NCBI RefSeq assembly: GCF_023091745.1
Contig: NC_068920.1
Span: forward strand, 150,317,622 to 150,381,621
DNA: 64,000 nt
DNA from: Budorcas taxicolor
Taxonomy: Eukaryota; Chordata; Mammalia; Artiodactyla; Bovidae
Direction: 5' to 3'
The notes below the pieces were generated by a model that saw only the letters and a program-made list of their open reading frames with translations, did not search any database and was not told the origin of the DNA. The translations under genes and the position numbers were made by a program. Positions 21,995-34,061 of this stretch are shown here, one piece after another; position 1 is the first letter of the stretch; every line of letters begins with the position of its first letter.

Positions 21995-22183
21995 TTTATT
22001 TATTTTTGATGTGGACCATTTTAAAGTGTTTATTGAATTTGTTACAATATTGCTTCTGCTTTATGTTTTGTTTTTTTGGCCACAAGATATGTTGGCTCTT
22101 AGCTCCATGATCAGGGATTGAACTCATATTCCCTGCATTGGATGGTGAAGTCTTAAAGCCACTGGACTCCCAAGGAAGTCCCT
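21995..22183 (-). mobile_element. CHR-type tRNA-Glu SINE (cetartiodactyl)
   Basis: On the plus strand: 'atttttgatgtggaccattt', 'tattgaatttgttacaatat', 'tttttttggccacaagatat', 'tgatcagggattgaactc' and 'ccactggactcccaaggaag'. This is the reverse complement of a CHR-family SINE, found across whales, hippos and ruminants. Similar flanks tcatcattg (about 21978) and tcatcactg (about 22184) suggest the target duplication. Confidence 0.85.
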
Positions 22184-25100
22184 TCATCACTGTTTATTAT
22201 ATCTTTCTCTTTAGTAGCTGCTAAAACAATTCCTGGAACAAAGTCTAGAAAATTCCACAAGCTGAATCCTGGAAGATATGCCAATACTTTTCAAGCAACC
22301 TCTATTCAAGCTCTTACACTGTGTTATTTAATTTAACACTAATTTCTTTACACATCTAGCAATATTTTCTACATACCATCTAATAGTTGGCAACACCAGA
22401 GAAATATATTTCCATCTGATAGTGTATTTTCCTTTGATCTATGCATTTAATTTGTTGTTATATTTACTCAGGTACTAATTCTTCTGTTTGTATCAAAATA
22501 ATAAGATTTTGTAAGTAACAAAGTTTTCTCTGAATGGGAGGCATATTTTTGTCTTTTATCATTTGATAAGCCCTCACAAAAGAAATTTTAAAATTTTACT
22601 ATGAAGTTTAATTAAATCTGTAAAGTAGTTGCTTAAGTTTCACATGACTTTAAGCTTGAGTAACCAAACTGTGTGTTTTCTGAATATCATCATCAAATTT
22701 AAATTTGAAATTCAAATATACACTTAGGAGGAGGTTCTGTTGATGACAGTAGATATAATCAATTTTCCAAAATGTTTTCCTCAGAGTTTAGAATTTGGGA
22801 CCGACATTGTTTTAAGCTGTTATGTGGCTGACAAAAGCATATATGACAAATTAAAGAAATAAAAATAAAGCTCTAATATTTTCTTGTTCAACATTAGTTT
22901 GCATTCTCATGTTTTGTTTAATTTGCTATTTCTTTGCAGGAAACTTTTTATGCCACTTAACCTTGCATTGAATTTGGTTCAAAGTAGACAAGTTGATTCT
23001 TAAGTGCACTTAACCAGGCTGGATGAATTACCCTCCCTAAGCTGCAAAGAAAATAGTGCATGGGAAGCCCAGATCAACTCCCGAGCTATGCAATGACCAC
23101 ATTTCTGCCAGAAAACCACCCTCTTACTGGATGTGAAAATCCTTACAGTAAAAATAACTGAGTTGCTCTGCATGTAGAATATTACTGACATATATTTCTC
23201 TGCTTTTTAAGACACTAGAAATTAAAATTCTAACATTTTACTTCCAGATCCAATACATTATTTTTTATAGCCTTCTTCCTGTATCTTTGGTCCCACAAAT
23301 AAGGTAAGTTCTTCTTGCCTTTTGGTCTATCCTGGGGCTTTAGTTCTCTTAGGATTCTGGAATGAGAGAAACTCCGTCATCCACCAACTACTGATGACCC
23401 GGGAGCCATTCGGTCTTTGAAGAATCACCAACATCAGAAGTTGCTGAAATGAATGTCTGGGTTCCATTCTTTTCTGCTCTGGGTTAGCCTGAGCAGAGGT
23501 CTTTGGGGCTTGAATCACAAGGAGGAAATGTTCCCACATGAATTAAAAAACATCTATCCCTGATGACAGCTATACATTCTTAACTCCAAGAACAACCCTG
23601 TCTCCTCAATTAGGGGTTCCGGTTGACAAATACCAGAATAACAGTGCTGGAAAACAAGTGTATGAACATGACTTAAATATCAAAGGCCAGTTGCTTTTTT
23701 TCTTTTTTTTAAAATGGCTTTAAAAAATTAAGTATGGTTCTGACTGTCTCTTACACAAAGGCAACCTGGAATTTGCAACCTGTGTAAATGTTATAATTAA
23801 AACCCTGTTTTAACATGGATTCTTTATGTTAAATTTTCCACTAATTACTGACAATTTCTTTAATGTGCACATGAAGGGGACATGAGGATATGATTAGCTG
23901 GAGTTAAGAATGTAAGCAGTAACGAGCATAGTACGGGTTTTCCTCTGGCTTTCTTTGGTCACTGTAAGTTTTTTGACAAGAACATCTGCCTTTTTATAAG
24001 TTTGCTGCATTACATGATTTTCTGTAAGTGAGTAAACACGTATAAGGTAAAAATGACAATATTCATATCTACATGTTGAATGGCGTTGCTCCCCTTTACG
24101 TGAACTTCCTAGTTGCAGGTACAATAACTGATTGAAATGCAGAAATATTTCCCACATACAGGAATTTGTATTTTGAAAATCTCTGTGCTAGGACACAGAG
24201 CTGTTGAGGAACTGAAGATTTGGAAAAGGGAGGTAAAAAAAAACAAAAAAAAAACCAAGAATCTATCAGGCATTTTGCACATCTTAATGTACCGAGTTCT
24301 CTGGAGTTTATTTCCAATGGCACTTCTTTTCTGGAAGAATCTTCCCAGGTTCTCTTTTCTTGACAGCTTCACCAAATGTTTGCACATGCATTTTTCTTCC
24401 TTGCAGTTAATATGCCCATTAAAAGACATATTTCCTTTGCTTTGTTTCTACTGAGTCTGATTTTTCCATATGATTTCTGGTTGAGTTGGGGACTGGGCTG
24501 CCAGCTTTGATGGCTGGACCTTCCTCAGGGGCAGAGGGTGTTCACCCGGGGACCTGCACCCAGCCCTGCAGGAGGGGGTCCTTGATCCCCCCTGAGAGCA
24601 GACAGCCTGGTGTCAGACCCCCTCTCTTGCAAAGCCTCCTTGCAAGACCTCTGCACAGCTCTGCCTGCTTTACTGTTTGTTTGGTATCCTTTTACTTCCT
24701 TTCTTTCCTGTCTCTAACTCAGGAGCCTCTTTTTCCAATTATTCCCAACATGTGTAACTCACATACACTGGTGGAAATATCCTTATGGGATTAAAACCAC
24801 GTTTCTTAAAATTTCACTTAAGCTGAATTCACAGTTGGGGAAGGATTTCAGTAATCTCATCTCAAACCCATCAGGCGAGGGATTGAAAGGGGGGCTCAGT
24901 GATGGGAAAGAGGTGAAGTCGGGGAGCAGAGCCAGACCAGACGTCCGAGAAAAACAAGACTGGCTCTGGCTTCTCACCTGAGCTTTGGGTAATTGCTCTG
25001 ACAATCCTGTGCTTGGCGGAAGCCACGGATAATCAGTTTTGAAATAGGATTTCTACAGCTGGTTCACTACATCACAAGTAATTTTAGCCTGAGGTTTTTC

Positions 25101-25347
25101 TGAGTTTGACCAGAAGAGCCCTAAGTGGAATTGAAAAGTTCTTCTCTGCTCCACTTCTGGCTGATGTTTCCTTGCTCTCTCCCACTGCAGGGCCTTAAGG
25201 GCTATACATTCCTGGTCCCAGGACAGCGGGTCTTCCTTATCTTAGTCACCCTTTCCCCTTCCAGGACTTATCACAGTGTGCACTGCTCAAAACTATGTTT
25301 TCTTTCACTTAAAAGTTTTTCACCATTATGTGAAACTGATCTCATCC
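22184..25347. other. Longest unique AT-rich stretch, no gene recognised
   Basis: About 3.2 kb without a recognisable repeat apart from low-complexity T/A tracts (about 23695-23712 and 24234-24254). Open frames, including 24137-24454 and its antisense counterparts, carry no domain. A GC-richer patch lies at about 24490-24660. I see no promoter, splice architecture or RNA gene. Confidence 0.45.
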
Positions 25348-25357
25348 ACCTCATCCA

Positions 25358-26701
25358 ATAGCAAGAAGAGATAAGAAAGCCTTCCTCAGCGATCAATGCA
25401 AAGAAATAGAGGAAAACAACAGAATGGGAAAGACTAGAGATCTCGTCAAGAAAATTAGAGATACCAAGGGAACATTTCATGCAAAGATGGGCTCGATAAA
25501 GGACAGAAATGGTATGGACCTAACAGAAGCAGAAGATATTAAGAAGAGGTGGCAAGAATACACAGAAGAACTGTACAAAAAAGATCTTCACGACCCAGAA
25601 AATCACGATGGTGTGCTCACTCATCTAGAGCCAGACATCCTGGAATGTGAAGGTAAGTGGGCCTTGGAAAGCATCACTACGAACAAAGCTAGTGGAGATG
25701 ATGGAATACCAGTAGAGCTATTTCAAATCCTGAAAGATGATGCTGTGAAAGTGCTGCACTCAATATGCCAGCAACTTTGGAAAACTCAGCAGTGGCCACA
25801 GGACTGGAAAAGGTCAGTTTTCATTCCAATCCCAAAGAAAGGCAATGCCAAAGAATGCTCAAACTACCTCACAATTGCACTCATCTTACACACTAGTAAA
25901 GTAATGCTCAAAATTCCCCAAGCCAGGCTTCAGCAATACATGAACCGTGAACTTCCAGATGTTCAAGCTGGTTTTAGAAAAGGCAGAGGAACCAGAGATC
26001 AAATTGCCAACATCAGCTGGATCATCGAAAAAGCAAGAGAGCTCCAGAAAAACATATATTTCTGCTTTATTGACTATGCCAAAGACTTTGACTGTGTAGA
26101 TCACAAGAAACTGTGGAAAATTCTTCAAGAGATGGGAATACCAGACCACCTGACCTGCCTCTTGAGAAACCTATATGCAGGTCAGGAAGCAACAGTTAGA
26201 ACAGGACATGAAACAACAGACTGGTTCCAAATCGGAAAAGGAGTACATCAAGGCTGTATATTGTCACTCTGCTTATTTAATTTACATGCAGAGTACACCA
26301 TCAGAAAGGTTGGACTGGAAGTAGCACAAGCTGGAATCAAGATTGCCGGGAGAAATATCAATAACCTCAGATATGCAGATGACACAACCCTTATGGCAGA
26401 AAGTGAAGAGGAACTAAAAAGCCTCTTGATGAAAGTGAAAGAGGAGAGTGAAAAAGTTGGCTTAAAGCTCAACATTCAGAAAATGAAGATCATGGCATCT
26501 GGTCCCATCACTTCATGGGAAATAGATGGGGAAATAGTGGAAACAGTAGCTGACTTTATTTTTGGGGGCTCCAAAATCACTGCAGATGGTGACTGCAGCC
26601 ATGAAATTAAAAGACTCTTACTCCTTGGAAGAAAAGTTATGACCAACCTAGATAGCATATTGAAAAGCAGAGACATTACTTTGCAACAAAGATCCGTCTA
26701 G
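25358..26701 (+). pseudogene. BovB reverse transcriptase domain, long open frame
   Basis: The frame is open from the element's first base for 447 codons; an ATG at 25424 gives 425 residues. RT landmarks are 'WPQDWKRSVFIPIPKKGNAK', 'FRKGRGTRDQIANI', motif A 'FIDYAKDFDCVDHKKLW' (the usual Ala is Asp here), 'GCILSLCLFNLHAEY' and 'LRYADDTTLMAE' (catalytic YADD). A one-base deletion near 26685 causes the stop at 26699-26701; the C-terminal part continues in another frame. The endonuclease is absent, so it cannot retrotranspose by itself. Confidence 0.9.
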
Positions 26702-27154
26702 TCAAGGCTATGATTTCTCCAGTGGTCATGTATGGATGTGAGAGTCGGACTGTGAAGAAAGCTGAGCGCTGAAGAATTGATGTGTTTGAACTGTGGTGCT
26801 GGAGAACACTCTTGAGAGTCCCTTGAACTGCACGGAGATAAAAGCAGTCCATTCTGAAGGAGATCAGCCCTGGGATTTCTTTGGAAGGAATGATGCTAAA
26901 GCTGAAACTCCAGTACTCTGGCCACCTCATGCGAAGAGTTGACTCATTGGAAAAGACTCTGATGCTGGGAGGGATTGGGAGCAGGAGGAGAAGGGGATGA
27001 GAGAGGATGAGATGGTTGGATGGCATCACCGATCAATGGACATGGGTTTGGGTGGACTTCGGGAGTTGGTGATGGACAGGGTGGCCTGGCGTGCTGCATT
27101 TCATGGGGTCGCAAAGAGTCGGACATGACTGAGCGACTGAACTGAACTGAACTG
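25358..27154 (+). mobile_element. 5'-truncated BovB (1.8 kb) with 10-bp target duplication
   Basis: It starts inside the linker between endonuclease and RT ('atagcaagaagagataagaa') and ends 'gaactgaactgaactg'. Identical acctcatcca copies at 25348-25357 and 27155-27164 flank it. It holds the complete RT domain but no endonuclease or 5' region. Its truncation point is almost the same as in the copy at 55235. Confidence 0.96.
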
Positions 27155-27394
27155 ACCTCATCCAGCAGCCAAGATATCAACAGATGGAATAATTCATTTC
27201 AGGTTAAGATCGAAGGCCAGCCACTTAATGAGTGGATTCAAATCAGGTGTCTGCATCTTCAAGGGAATATTTGCTAGTAAAAAATATATAGCTGCCTCAT
27301 TAGATATATTTTAAGGGGGAAGGCAGTCTTGCTGCTTCTCAAATTATATAATGTTTGAGATAATGTTATAATAATATAATGCTATGAAATGTGA

Positions 27395-27575
27395 ACAATA
27401 CCTTTCATACATATAATCTCATTTTGTCTTATAAGAAGCTTGTAATGTTTATAGTATTATTTTCTCAGTTTTCTGGATGAAAACTTTGAAGACGGAGCCT
27501 TAAAGAATTTGTCCAAAGCAGATTAGAGTCTGCACGTGAAGCTATAAGGTCTGACTTTAAGGTCTTCATTTAGTC
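27395..27575 (-). mobile_element. MIR SINE, antisense
   Basis: 'cttataagaagcttgtaatg', 'attattttctcagttttctg', 'gatgaaaactttgaagacgg' and 'agaatttgtccaaagcagat' follow the reverse MIR ('acaacaaccctatgagg ... attttacagatgaggaaactgag ... aacttgcccaaggtc'). Confidence 0.75.
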
Positions 27576-27667
27576 ATTTGTTAGTAACTGTGAAACTGTA
27601 TTTTATATGTTTAGAGACATTGATAGAATGCTATTTACTTAGTGGTAAGAAGATGGATTTCATTGGT

Positions 27668-27840
27668 GAATGAACCAGGGCTCAAGTTCTGCTGCTTTTC
27701 CCGCTAACGTATTTCCTTGGGCAAGTCATGTCTTGTCTCTGTCTGAGTTTCCTAATCTGTGAAACAATGATGATCGTCTTTGTAAAATGTCTTGCCAGGC
27801 GTCTGGCCCAATTAGTACTCAATAAACATTATGTGCTTTT
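27668..27840 (+). mobile_element. MIR SINE
   Basis: 'ttgggcaagtcatgtcttgt', 'tctgagtttcctaatctgtg', 'aaacaatgatgatcgtcttt' and 'ctcaataaacattatgtg' follow the MIR core in order. It lies close to another MIR in opposite orientation. Confidence 0.87.
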
Positions 27841-28411
27841 TAAATCATTCTTATTTGCAGGGAAGCAGAGCATGGATGTTGACAGGAATAGAGATGCAAA
27901 CTAAGGCAGGAAATCAGTGATCCTCTCATTTCCTTTTTTTACAGCTACTATATCAAACGTATTTGTCCCTCTCCGTGGAGACTGTAGGCTGGCGAGAGGT
28001 TCTGAAAACAAGTGGCGCGTATGTCAGGTTCCCAGGCAGGCAGAGATCCTACTAAACGAGGAACACAACAGACTGGGAGATTGCTTCTCTCCCATCCTGG
28101 GCTCTGCTCTCATGCCTTTGGTGTTGAGATCAGTTTGCAAAAAGCTCAGTAGTCAACTTTTCTGCTCATCCAGACTTTCAATTCTGCATTCAGAATGCTT
28201 TTATGCCAATTATCCTATCTTGAACTGAAGTTACAACAAATATTAGAAAATGCAATCTTTGCCCTTCAAACTCAGAATCCAGTGGAAGACACCATTTACT
28301 CAGGCATTCTTCCATCGAACATTTGTTGAGAATGTGATATGGCCTGGCAAAGGAAAGTCGTCTGAGGTATAAATAAAAACCACAGCTTTTGCCCCGAAGG
28401 AGTTCACACAC
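27841..28411. other. Unique stretch, nothing recognised
   Basis: Non-repetitive. The 103-codon plus frame at 27917-28228 shows no domain or signal peptide. Confidence 0.4.
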
Positions 28412-28420
28412 TCTAGCCAT

Positions 28421-28935
28421 CAGTTCAGTTCAGTCGCTCAGTCGTGTCCGACTCTTTGTGACCCCATGGACTGCAGCCCTCCAGGCCTCCCTGTCCATCA
28501 CCAGCTGCTGGAGTTTACTCAAACTCATGTCCCTTGAGTTGGTGATGCCATCCAACCATCTCATCCTCTGTCGTCCCCTTCTCCTCCTGCCTTCAATCTT
28601 TCCCAGCATCAGGTTCTTTTCCAATAAGTCAGCTCTTTGCATCAGGTGGCCAAAGTATTGGAGTTTTAGCTTCAACATCAGTCTTTCCAATGAATATTCA
28701 GCGCTGATTTATTTTAGGATGGACTGGTTGCATCCTAAAAGATGGACTGGATCTCTTTGAAGTCCAAGGGATTCTCAAGCATCTTCTCCAACACCACAGT
28801 TCAAAAGCATCAATTCCTTGGTGCTCAGCCTTCTTCACAGTCCAAGTCTCACATCCATACATGACTACTGGAAAAACCATAGCCTTGACTAGATGGACTT
28901 TTGTTGGCAAAGTAATGTCTCTGCTTTTGAATAAG
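28421..28935 (-). mobile_element. BovB 3' end with exact 9-bp target duplication
   Basis: Reverse-complement BovB from 'cagttcagttcagtcgctca' to 'ctctgcttttgaataag'. Perfect tctagccat copies lie at 28412-28420 and 28936-28944. Near 28712-28750 it carries an extra inverted plus direct repeat not seen in the other copies here. 5'-truncated, dead. Confidence 0.96.
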
Positions 28936-28944
28936 TCTAGCCAT

Positions 28945-29281
28945 GGAGATACGTAAACAAAGCAATAGAAGAGAATCCATTGCAAGACAGAGGGAAATCC
29001 AGTGTGTAGTGCAGTGAAAAACAGAGGCCACTTATTTCAGTAATGGAGGGGAGGCAGAGAAGTGGTGAGAGAGGAAGGTATAGAAGGCTTCCTGGAAAGC
29101 CCTGAGGTGGAGTCTAAGGCTAAATAAGAAACAGATGGATAGATAGTAGAATTGAGAGCCGCACCATGCCATGATTATCACTGCCCACTGGTATCTGGTG
29201 CTGCTTCCCAGTCTCTATCTTCAGTCTGTTGTTTTTAAAACTCGCCTCCCAGCACTGCACTAGGGACAATACCAGGCAGGT
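28945..29281. other. Unique stretch up to a microsatellite
   Basis: Non-repetitive; no gene recognised. Confidence 0.4.
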
Positions 29282-29353
29282 ACACACACACACACACACA
29301 CACACACACGTATATATATATAGAGAGAGAAAGTCATATATATAGAGAGAAAG
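29282..29353. repeat. (AC)n-(TA)n-(GA)n compound microsatellite
   Basis: About 14 AC units (29282-29309), then TA units, then GA units with a second short TA/GA round. A likely polymorphic marker. Confidence 0.93.
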
Positions 29354-29445
29354 GCAGAAAAAAGGTGTACTGGAAAATAAAAGCCCATAACTGAGAAACA
29401 AAGACTACCCCACAGTTCTCGTTAGAATCTATGTAACTACAAAGA

Positions 29446-30110
29446 TCATGACATCCAGTCCCATCACTTCATGGCAAATAGATGGGGAAACAGTGGAAAC
29501 AGTAGCTGACTTTATTTTTATGAGCTCCCAAATCACTGCAGATGGGGATTGCAGCCATGAAATTAAAAGACGCTTACTCCTTGGAAGGAAAGTTATGACC
29601 AACCTAGACAGCATATTTAAAAGCAGAGACAGTACTTTGCCAACAAAGATCCATCTAGTCAAGGCTATGGTTTTTCCAGTGGTCATGTATGGATGAGAGA
29701 CTTGGACTATAAAGAAAGCTGAGCGCCAAAGAATTGATGCTTTTGAACTGTGGTGTTGGAGAAGACTCTTGAGACTCCCTTGGACTGCAAGGAGATCCCG
29801 CCAATCCATTCTAAAGGAGATCAGTTCTGGGTATTCATTGGAGGGACTGATGTTGAAGCTAAAACTCCAATCCTTTAGCCACCTGATGCAGAGAGCTGAC
29901 TCATTTGAAAAGACCCTGATGCTGGGAAAGACTGAGGGCAGAGGAGAAGTGGATGACAGAGGATGAGATGGCTGGATGGCATCACTGACTCAATGGACAT
30001 GGGTTTGGGTGAACTCCGGGAATTGGTAATGGACAAGGAGGCCTGGCCTGCTGCAGTTCATGGAGTCACAAAAAGTTGGACACAACTGAGCGATTGAACT
30101 GAACTGACTG
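29446..30110 (+). mobile_element. BovB 3' fragment with target duplication
   Basis: It begins in RT C-terminal coding sequence ('catccagtcccatcacttca') and ends 'gcgattgaactgaactgactg'. aactacaaaga occurs at 29435-29445 and 30111-30121; part of the left copy may overlap BovB's own 'aagatcatg', so the duplication is 7-11 bp. Frames 29448-29696 and 29769-29966 are BovB coding remnants separated by a stop in 'MYG*'. Confidence 0.94.
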
Positions 30111-30121
30111 AACTACAAAGA

Positions 30122-30479
30122 AAATGGAGAAATATCTTGAAAATATTTAGAAAATATCTTTTTTTCTAAACTATAATTTTTTCTTCTGCAAAACTGAAGG
30201 GAAATTCAAGTCTTTTCCAGAAAAACAAATACTGAGCAAATTCTTGGTTGCAACACTTTTGCTACAGAATTGGTAAAGGAAATTACTTTAGTAAAAGGAA
30301 GATGACACCAGAAAGAAAACTTGATTTATAAAAAGGGGAATTAAAAGCACTGGAAATACATGAAAAATATGAAAACCTTAAAAAAATTGTCTCGTTAAAA
30401 GATAATTGATGTTCAAAGCAAAAACAATGCTAATATATTATGGGATTTGCAACATTATTCGTAACATCGCTGCAAAATA
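30122..30479. other. AT-rich stretch, probably more ancient L1
   Basis: Very AT-rich and A-rich sequence directly upstream of recognisable L1 ORF2 start sequence. It may be L1M ORF1/intergenic sequence but is too diverged to call. Confidence 0.35.
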
Positions 30480-30960
30480 TATGTTTGTAGTAATATATGA
30501 CAATAATAGTACAAAGAACAGGAAGCATAAATGGAATTATGTTTGCTGTGAGTTTGTTACACTCTACATAAAGCTGTGATAAGTTGGAGATGTAACTGTA
30601 AACACTAGAGCAAGTACTTAAATTTAAAATAAAAAAGCATTGCTAATAAGCAGATAGCAGAGATTTTAAAAATTAGGTCATAAAAAAACACACAGTTTTG
30701 AAAACGGCAGAAAAAGGAAGAAAAAGAATATGAGATAAATATAAAGCAAATAACTGGTAGATTTGATCTCAATTGTATCAATGGCTACATTCTATTTAAA
30801 TGAACTAAACTTCCAGGTTTAAAGTGGAAATTTTGGCAGATGGAACGACTGCAAGATCTGTCTACTGGCTGTCTATAATAAATCCACTTAAAATATCAGG
30901 ATACATACTGAGTAAAAGAATATAAAGTGAGATACTGCAATTAATAAGTATAATTTTTTT
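30480..30960 (+). mobile_element. Ancient L1M/HAL1-like fragment around the ORF2 start
   Basis: 'gaacaggaagcataaatgga', 'cataaagctgtgataagttg', 'aacactagagcaagtactta', 'caattgtatcaatggctaca', 'gactgcaagatctgtctact' and 'aaaatatcaggatacatact' follow in order the region leading into the endonuclease start of old mammalian L1 ORF2. No open frame survives. Confidence 0.75.
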
Positions 30961-31507
30961 TCAGCATTATTCTACATGACTACGTACAAAGTACAGCTCT
31001 TCTTCAATGGCATTTTAGATTTAATGGTATTTTGAATAATTAGCCCCATGTTTCAGAATAAACCCTTTTGGTAACTTTATTTTCTGTTGGTTCATAGTCA
31101 CCCATTGGCTCAATTACCCAAAGATTCCATTTTTCTCTTGCTCATCCCTTCACACTGAGCCACTACAGTCTCTATGGTCACGGCTCCGCATTTAGAAACT
31201 GTCTTTGCTGTTAATCATAATGATACAAGCATGTTGTTCCCAAATGTTATTTTAAACCAGTGTGGAGGAACCAGGTAGTGAAGGCAAAGAAAGACAATGA
31301 GAACAGCAGAATGTGAGGTCTACTTCAGCACAGAATTCTGCTTGTTTTGTTCACTGGTACAGAAGTAACTCAACAAATACTTGTTAAATGGTTACATGAA
31401 CAAAGTTGTCTATGAACTTGCTGAGTGCATAGTTCCCGAGAGTAGAAAGCAATCACCCAGGCCTCGCTCTTGGGAACATCACTATAAAAATGTTCAGTTG
31501 AATGATG
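30961..31507. other. Unique stretch, nothing recognised
   Basis: AT-rich non-repetitive sequence. Confidence 0.4.
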
Positions 31508-31720
31508 GTGGTGGTGGTTTTAGTTGTTAAGTTGTGTCCGACTCTTTGTGACCTCATGGACTGTAGCCCACCAGGCTCCTCTGTCCGTGAGATTTCCCAG
31601 GCGAGAATACTGGAGTGGGTTGCCATTTTCTTCTCCAGGGGATCTTCCTGACCCAGGGGTCAAACCCGGGTCTCCTGCACTGCAGGTGGATTCTTCACCA
31701 CTGAACTGCCAGGGAAACCC
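31508..31720 (-). mobile_element. Bov-tA SINE
   Basis: Reverse-complement Bov-tA: (ggt)n-like start, 'gttaagttgtgtccgactct', 'tggactgtagcccaccaggc', 'gatcttcctgacccaggggt', and head-side 'actgaactgccagggaaacc'. The B-box complement 'gtcaaacccgggtc' is nearly intact. Confidence 0.95.
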
Positions 31721-31789
31721 TTGATGTACATCCACCACGAAGGGATTTTTTTAAGCCTCATGGACCGACTTCGGCTCGTCTCACACTTT

Positions 31790-32545
31790 CCTCCTGCAAT
31801 TTCCATGCCTGTCTCAGCCTTCACAGAACTGAAGGAAGTTAGGACTTTGCGTTCAGCTTTGGCTTGAGGGAATGTTGTGTCTGGGTTGCTTCCATCCAGA
31901 CCACCGAAGCTTTCTCCATACTGTTTAGCTTTCTTATCATTGGTGTTTTCACTGGAGTATCACCTCTAATTTCCTTCAAGAATGTTTCCTTTGCATTCAC
32001 ATCTTGACTAACTGCTTGACACAAGAGGCCTAGCTTTCTGCCTGCCTGGGATTTGACATGCCTTCCTCACTAAGCTTGATCCTGTCTAGCTTTTGACTTA
32101 ATGTAAGACGCATGTCATCCTTCCCTTCATTTGAACACTTAGAGGCTAGTGTAGCCTTACTAATTGGTCTAAATTCAATATTGTTGCATCTCAGAGCATA
32201 AGGAGACCCGAAGAGAGGGAGAAAGATGGGTGAATAGCTGGTTGATGGAGCAGTAAAAACAAATACATTTGTGGATTAAGTCTGCAAACCTACAACAAGG
32301 GCATGGTTTGTTGTACCTGAAATGATTATACTAATAACATCAATGATCACCACAACTGTAATAATCATGAAAAAGTGTGAACTGTTTGGAAAATGACCAA
32401 AGTGTGACTCAAAGACAGAAAGTGAGAGAACACTTTTGCGAAGATGGTGTCTACAGATGTGTGCCACACAAGGTTGCTGTCAACCTTCAATTTGTAAGAT
32501 GTGAAATATATGCAAAAAGCAATAAAGTGAAATCAATAAAGAAAG
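31790..32545 (-). mobile_element. Tigger1-like (pogo) DNA transposon, 5' end
   Basis: On the minus strand the 5' terminal region precedes the transposase N-terminus. The plus-strand end 'gtcaaccttcaatttgtaag', then 'caaaaagcaataaagtgaa', is the complement of the Tigger terminal region. The last bases of the terminal inverted repeat and everything beyond the N-terminal coding region are missing. Mammal-wide, cut-and-paste, long inactive. Confidence 0.87.
31839..32024 (-). pseudogene. Tigger1 transposase N-terminal remnant
   Basis: A 61-codon minus frame whose residues ('VSQDVNAKETFLKEI', 'TPVKTPMIRKLNSMEKASV') match by recall the Tigger transposase region following the CENP-B/pogo-like helix-turn-helix. 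The DDE catalytic domain is not present. The start codon region near 32145 is mutated. A decayed fragment, not a host gene. Confidence 0.8.
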
Positions 32546-34061
32546 TGTCATAAAAGGAGGAGGCCTATGTTGACTTCGCTCTTCTTTCTAGACCAGCAGA
32601 AGGTTCTACTTCATTTAACAGTAGCACAGGTGAGTCAGCCACCTGGTGGGGACCTGGGGAACCTCAGAGCTCTGGATGGTGTGCACACCCCTTCCTGAAC
32701 AGCCTTTGAAGTGTCCATGGCTGCCCGCTTCCAACAAGCTTTCAGTCTTCTCTGCTTGAAGTCGAAGGGCCCTTCTGCCCAGAGTCAGTCCCCTTGGTAC
32801 TCTGTCCCTCCAAAACAACTGCACCCAGGAAATTGGAAGGCGCCCCTCCCCATCTTCCTACTGCCCCATCTCCTCTCCAGCAAAATGGAGCCTGGGGTCT
32901 TTGGAGCAGCCATGGGCTGTGCACCCCCGTGCACCATCCACCTGCTTCCCTGCAGGGCCTGCACCCACCTGGGTAACGCCTCCTCTTCCAGGGATGCGCT
33001 TCCTACCTGTGCACATATGCAGGGCTCCTCCGTCTTTCAGAAAGGCAGCCTTCCTTTTGTTTGCCTGGAAAACTCCTGCTCATCCTTTCCCACTCACCTT
33101 AGATGTCACGACTTCCAAGAGCATCCCCTGGACAGCCAGTGCAGAGATGGTCTACACGTGTTTCTGGCCATTAGAATAGTAGGGATGACATCCTGGGGTG
33201 AGAACAGCGGGCAGGGCTTGGTCCCGAGCGAGGCCACAGTCTGTCTGGAGGCCAAGGCTGTCGGTGATCCCCCTGTAGGGCATAGCCCATGTGAGGCAGG
33301 ATTCACTCTCCTTGTCCCTTGTTTCAGCCAAGACCCTGTATCTCTTGGCTCATGCTCTTTCTTGCTTTTAACTTGTTCTTAACCAGACTGATTTGTAAAT
33401 TAATAAAAGCAACACAAGTTGGATAATTCCAGATCCCGAATTTTGCTTTCAGGAAATTTGTTTTCTGTGTAGAGGAGGAAAATTGTAACAATTCTGAATC
33501 TTCTATATGAATAAGCTTGCCTGGAGAGCAGCTGTGGTGGTGTGTACACGCGATGTCCGAGTTCACGCAGAAGCAGAAGATACGGCGCAGGGCAGCCATC
33601 AGAGAGAGTCTCCGTGCCAGGCGCTCTCACCTGGTGTTCTCGGCCCTGTGCCCAAGTTGATGGAAGGAAGAGCTGTCCCGTATTACCTGGGAGAAGCAGG
33701 TCTGGAGCTGGGCACCAGAAAACCACTTCCTCCCGTGAGGAGTGGGACCCCTGAAGCTCCTTTAGGAAATGGAGGGATAACACTCAGCTAGCCCAGCTCT
33801 CAAGAATACCGCAGTGTTGTAGACACCGCCTGAAGGATAAAGCCACGCAGGTACAGGTCTTGTTATCCAAGGTGTCTCACCTTGGTGTGACAAGGTTACA
33901 GCATGCTCGCAAGTGGGTGGAATTCTTACTTTTGTTGCTTTTATTGATTTATGAAACAGTTGGCTAAGACACCTTATCAAGAAGAGTCAAAGAGGCTCAT
34001 TTAACTTCACGATTTGGTTTAAATGGTGCATCTCTCTGTTATAAAGGTAGATGGTAATATA
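32546..34061. other. GC-richer unique stretch, no gene accepted
   Basis: The longest frame here (32711-33382, plus, 223 codons) overlaps several frames on both strands and has no recognised domain; I do not call it a gene. Within it, 33055-33150 ('aactcctgctcatcctttcc', 'cttagatgtcacgacttcca') resembles an old L2-type or related repeat, which argues against coding. Other frames at 33400-33791 likewise lack motifs. Confidence 0.45.

Noticed and set aside
31839..32024. Domesticated pogo/CENP-B-like host gene
   Set aside because: Only an N-terminal fragment survives, the start region is mutated and no catalytic domain follows; an ordinary Tigger1 fossil.
32711..33382. 223-codon plus-strand open frame as a gene
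   Set aside because: Moderately GC-rich DNA with overlapping frames on both strands, no domain, no signal peptide, and part of it resembles an old repeat. A chance frame is more likely.
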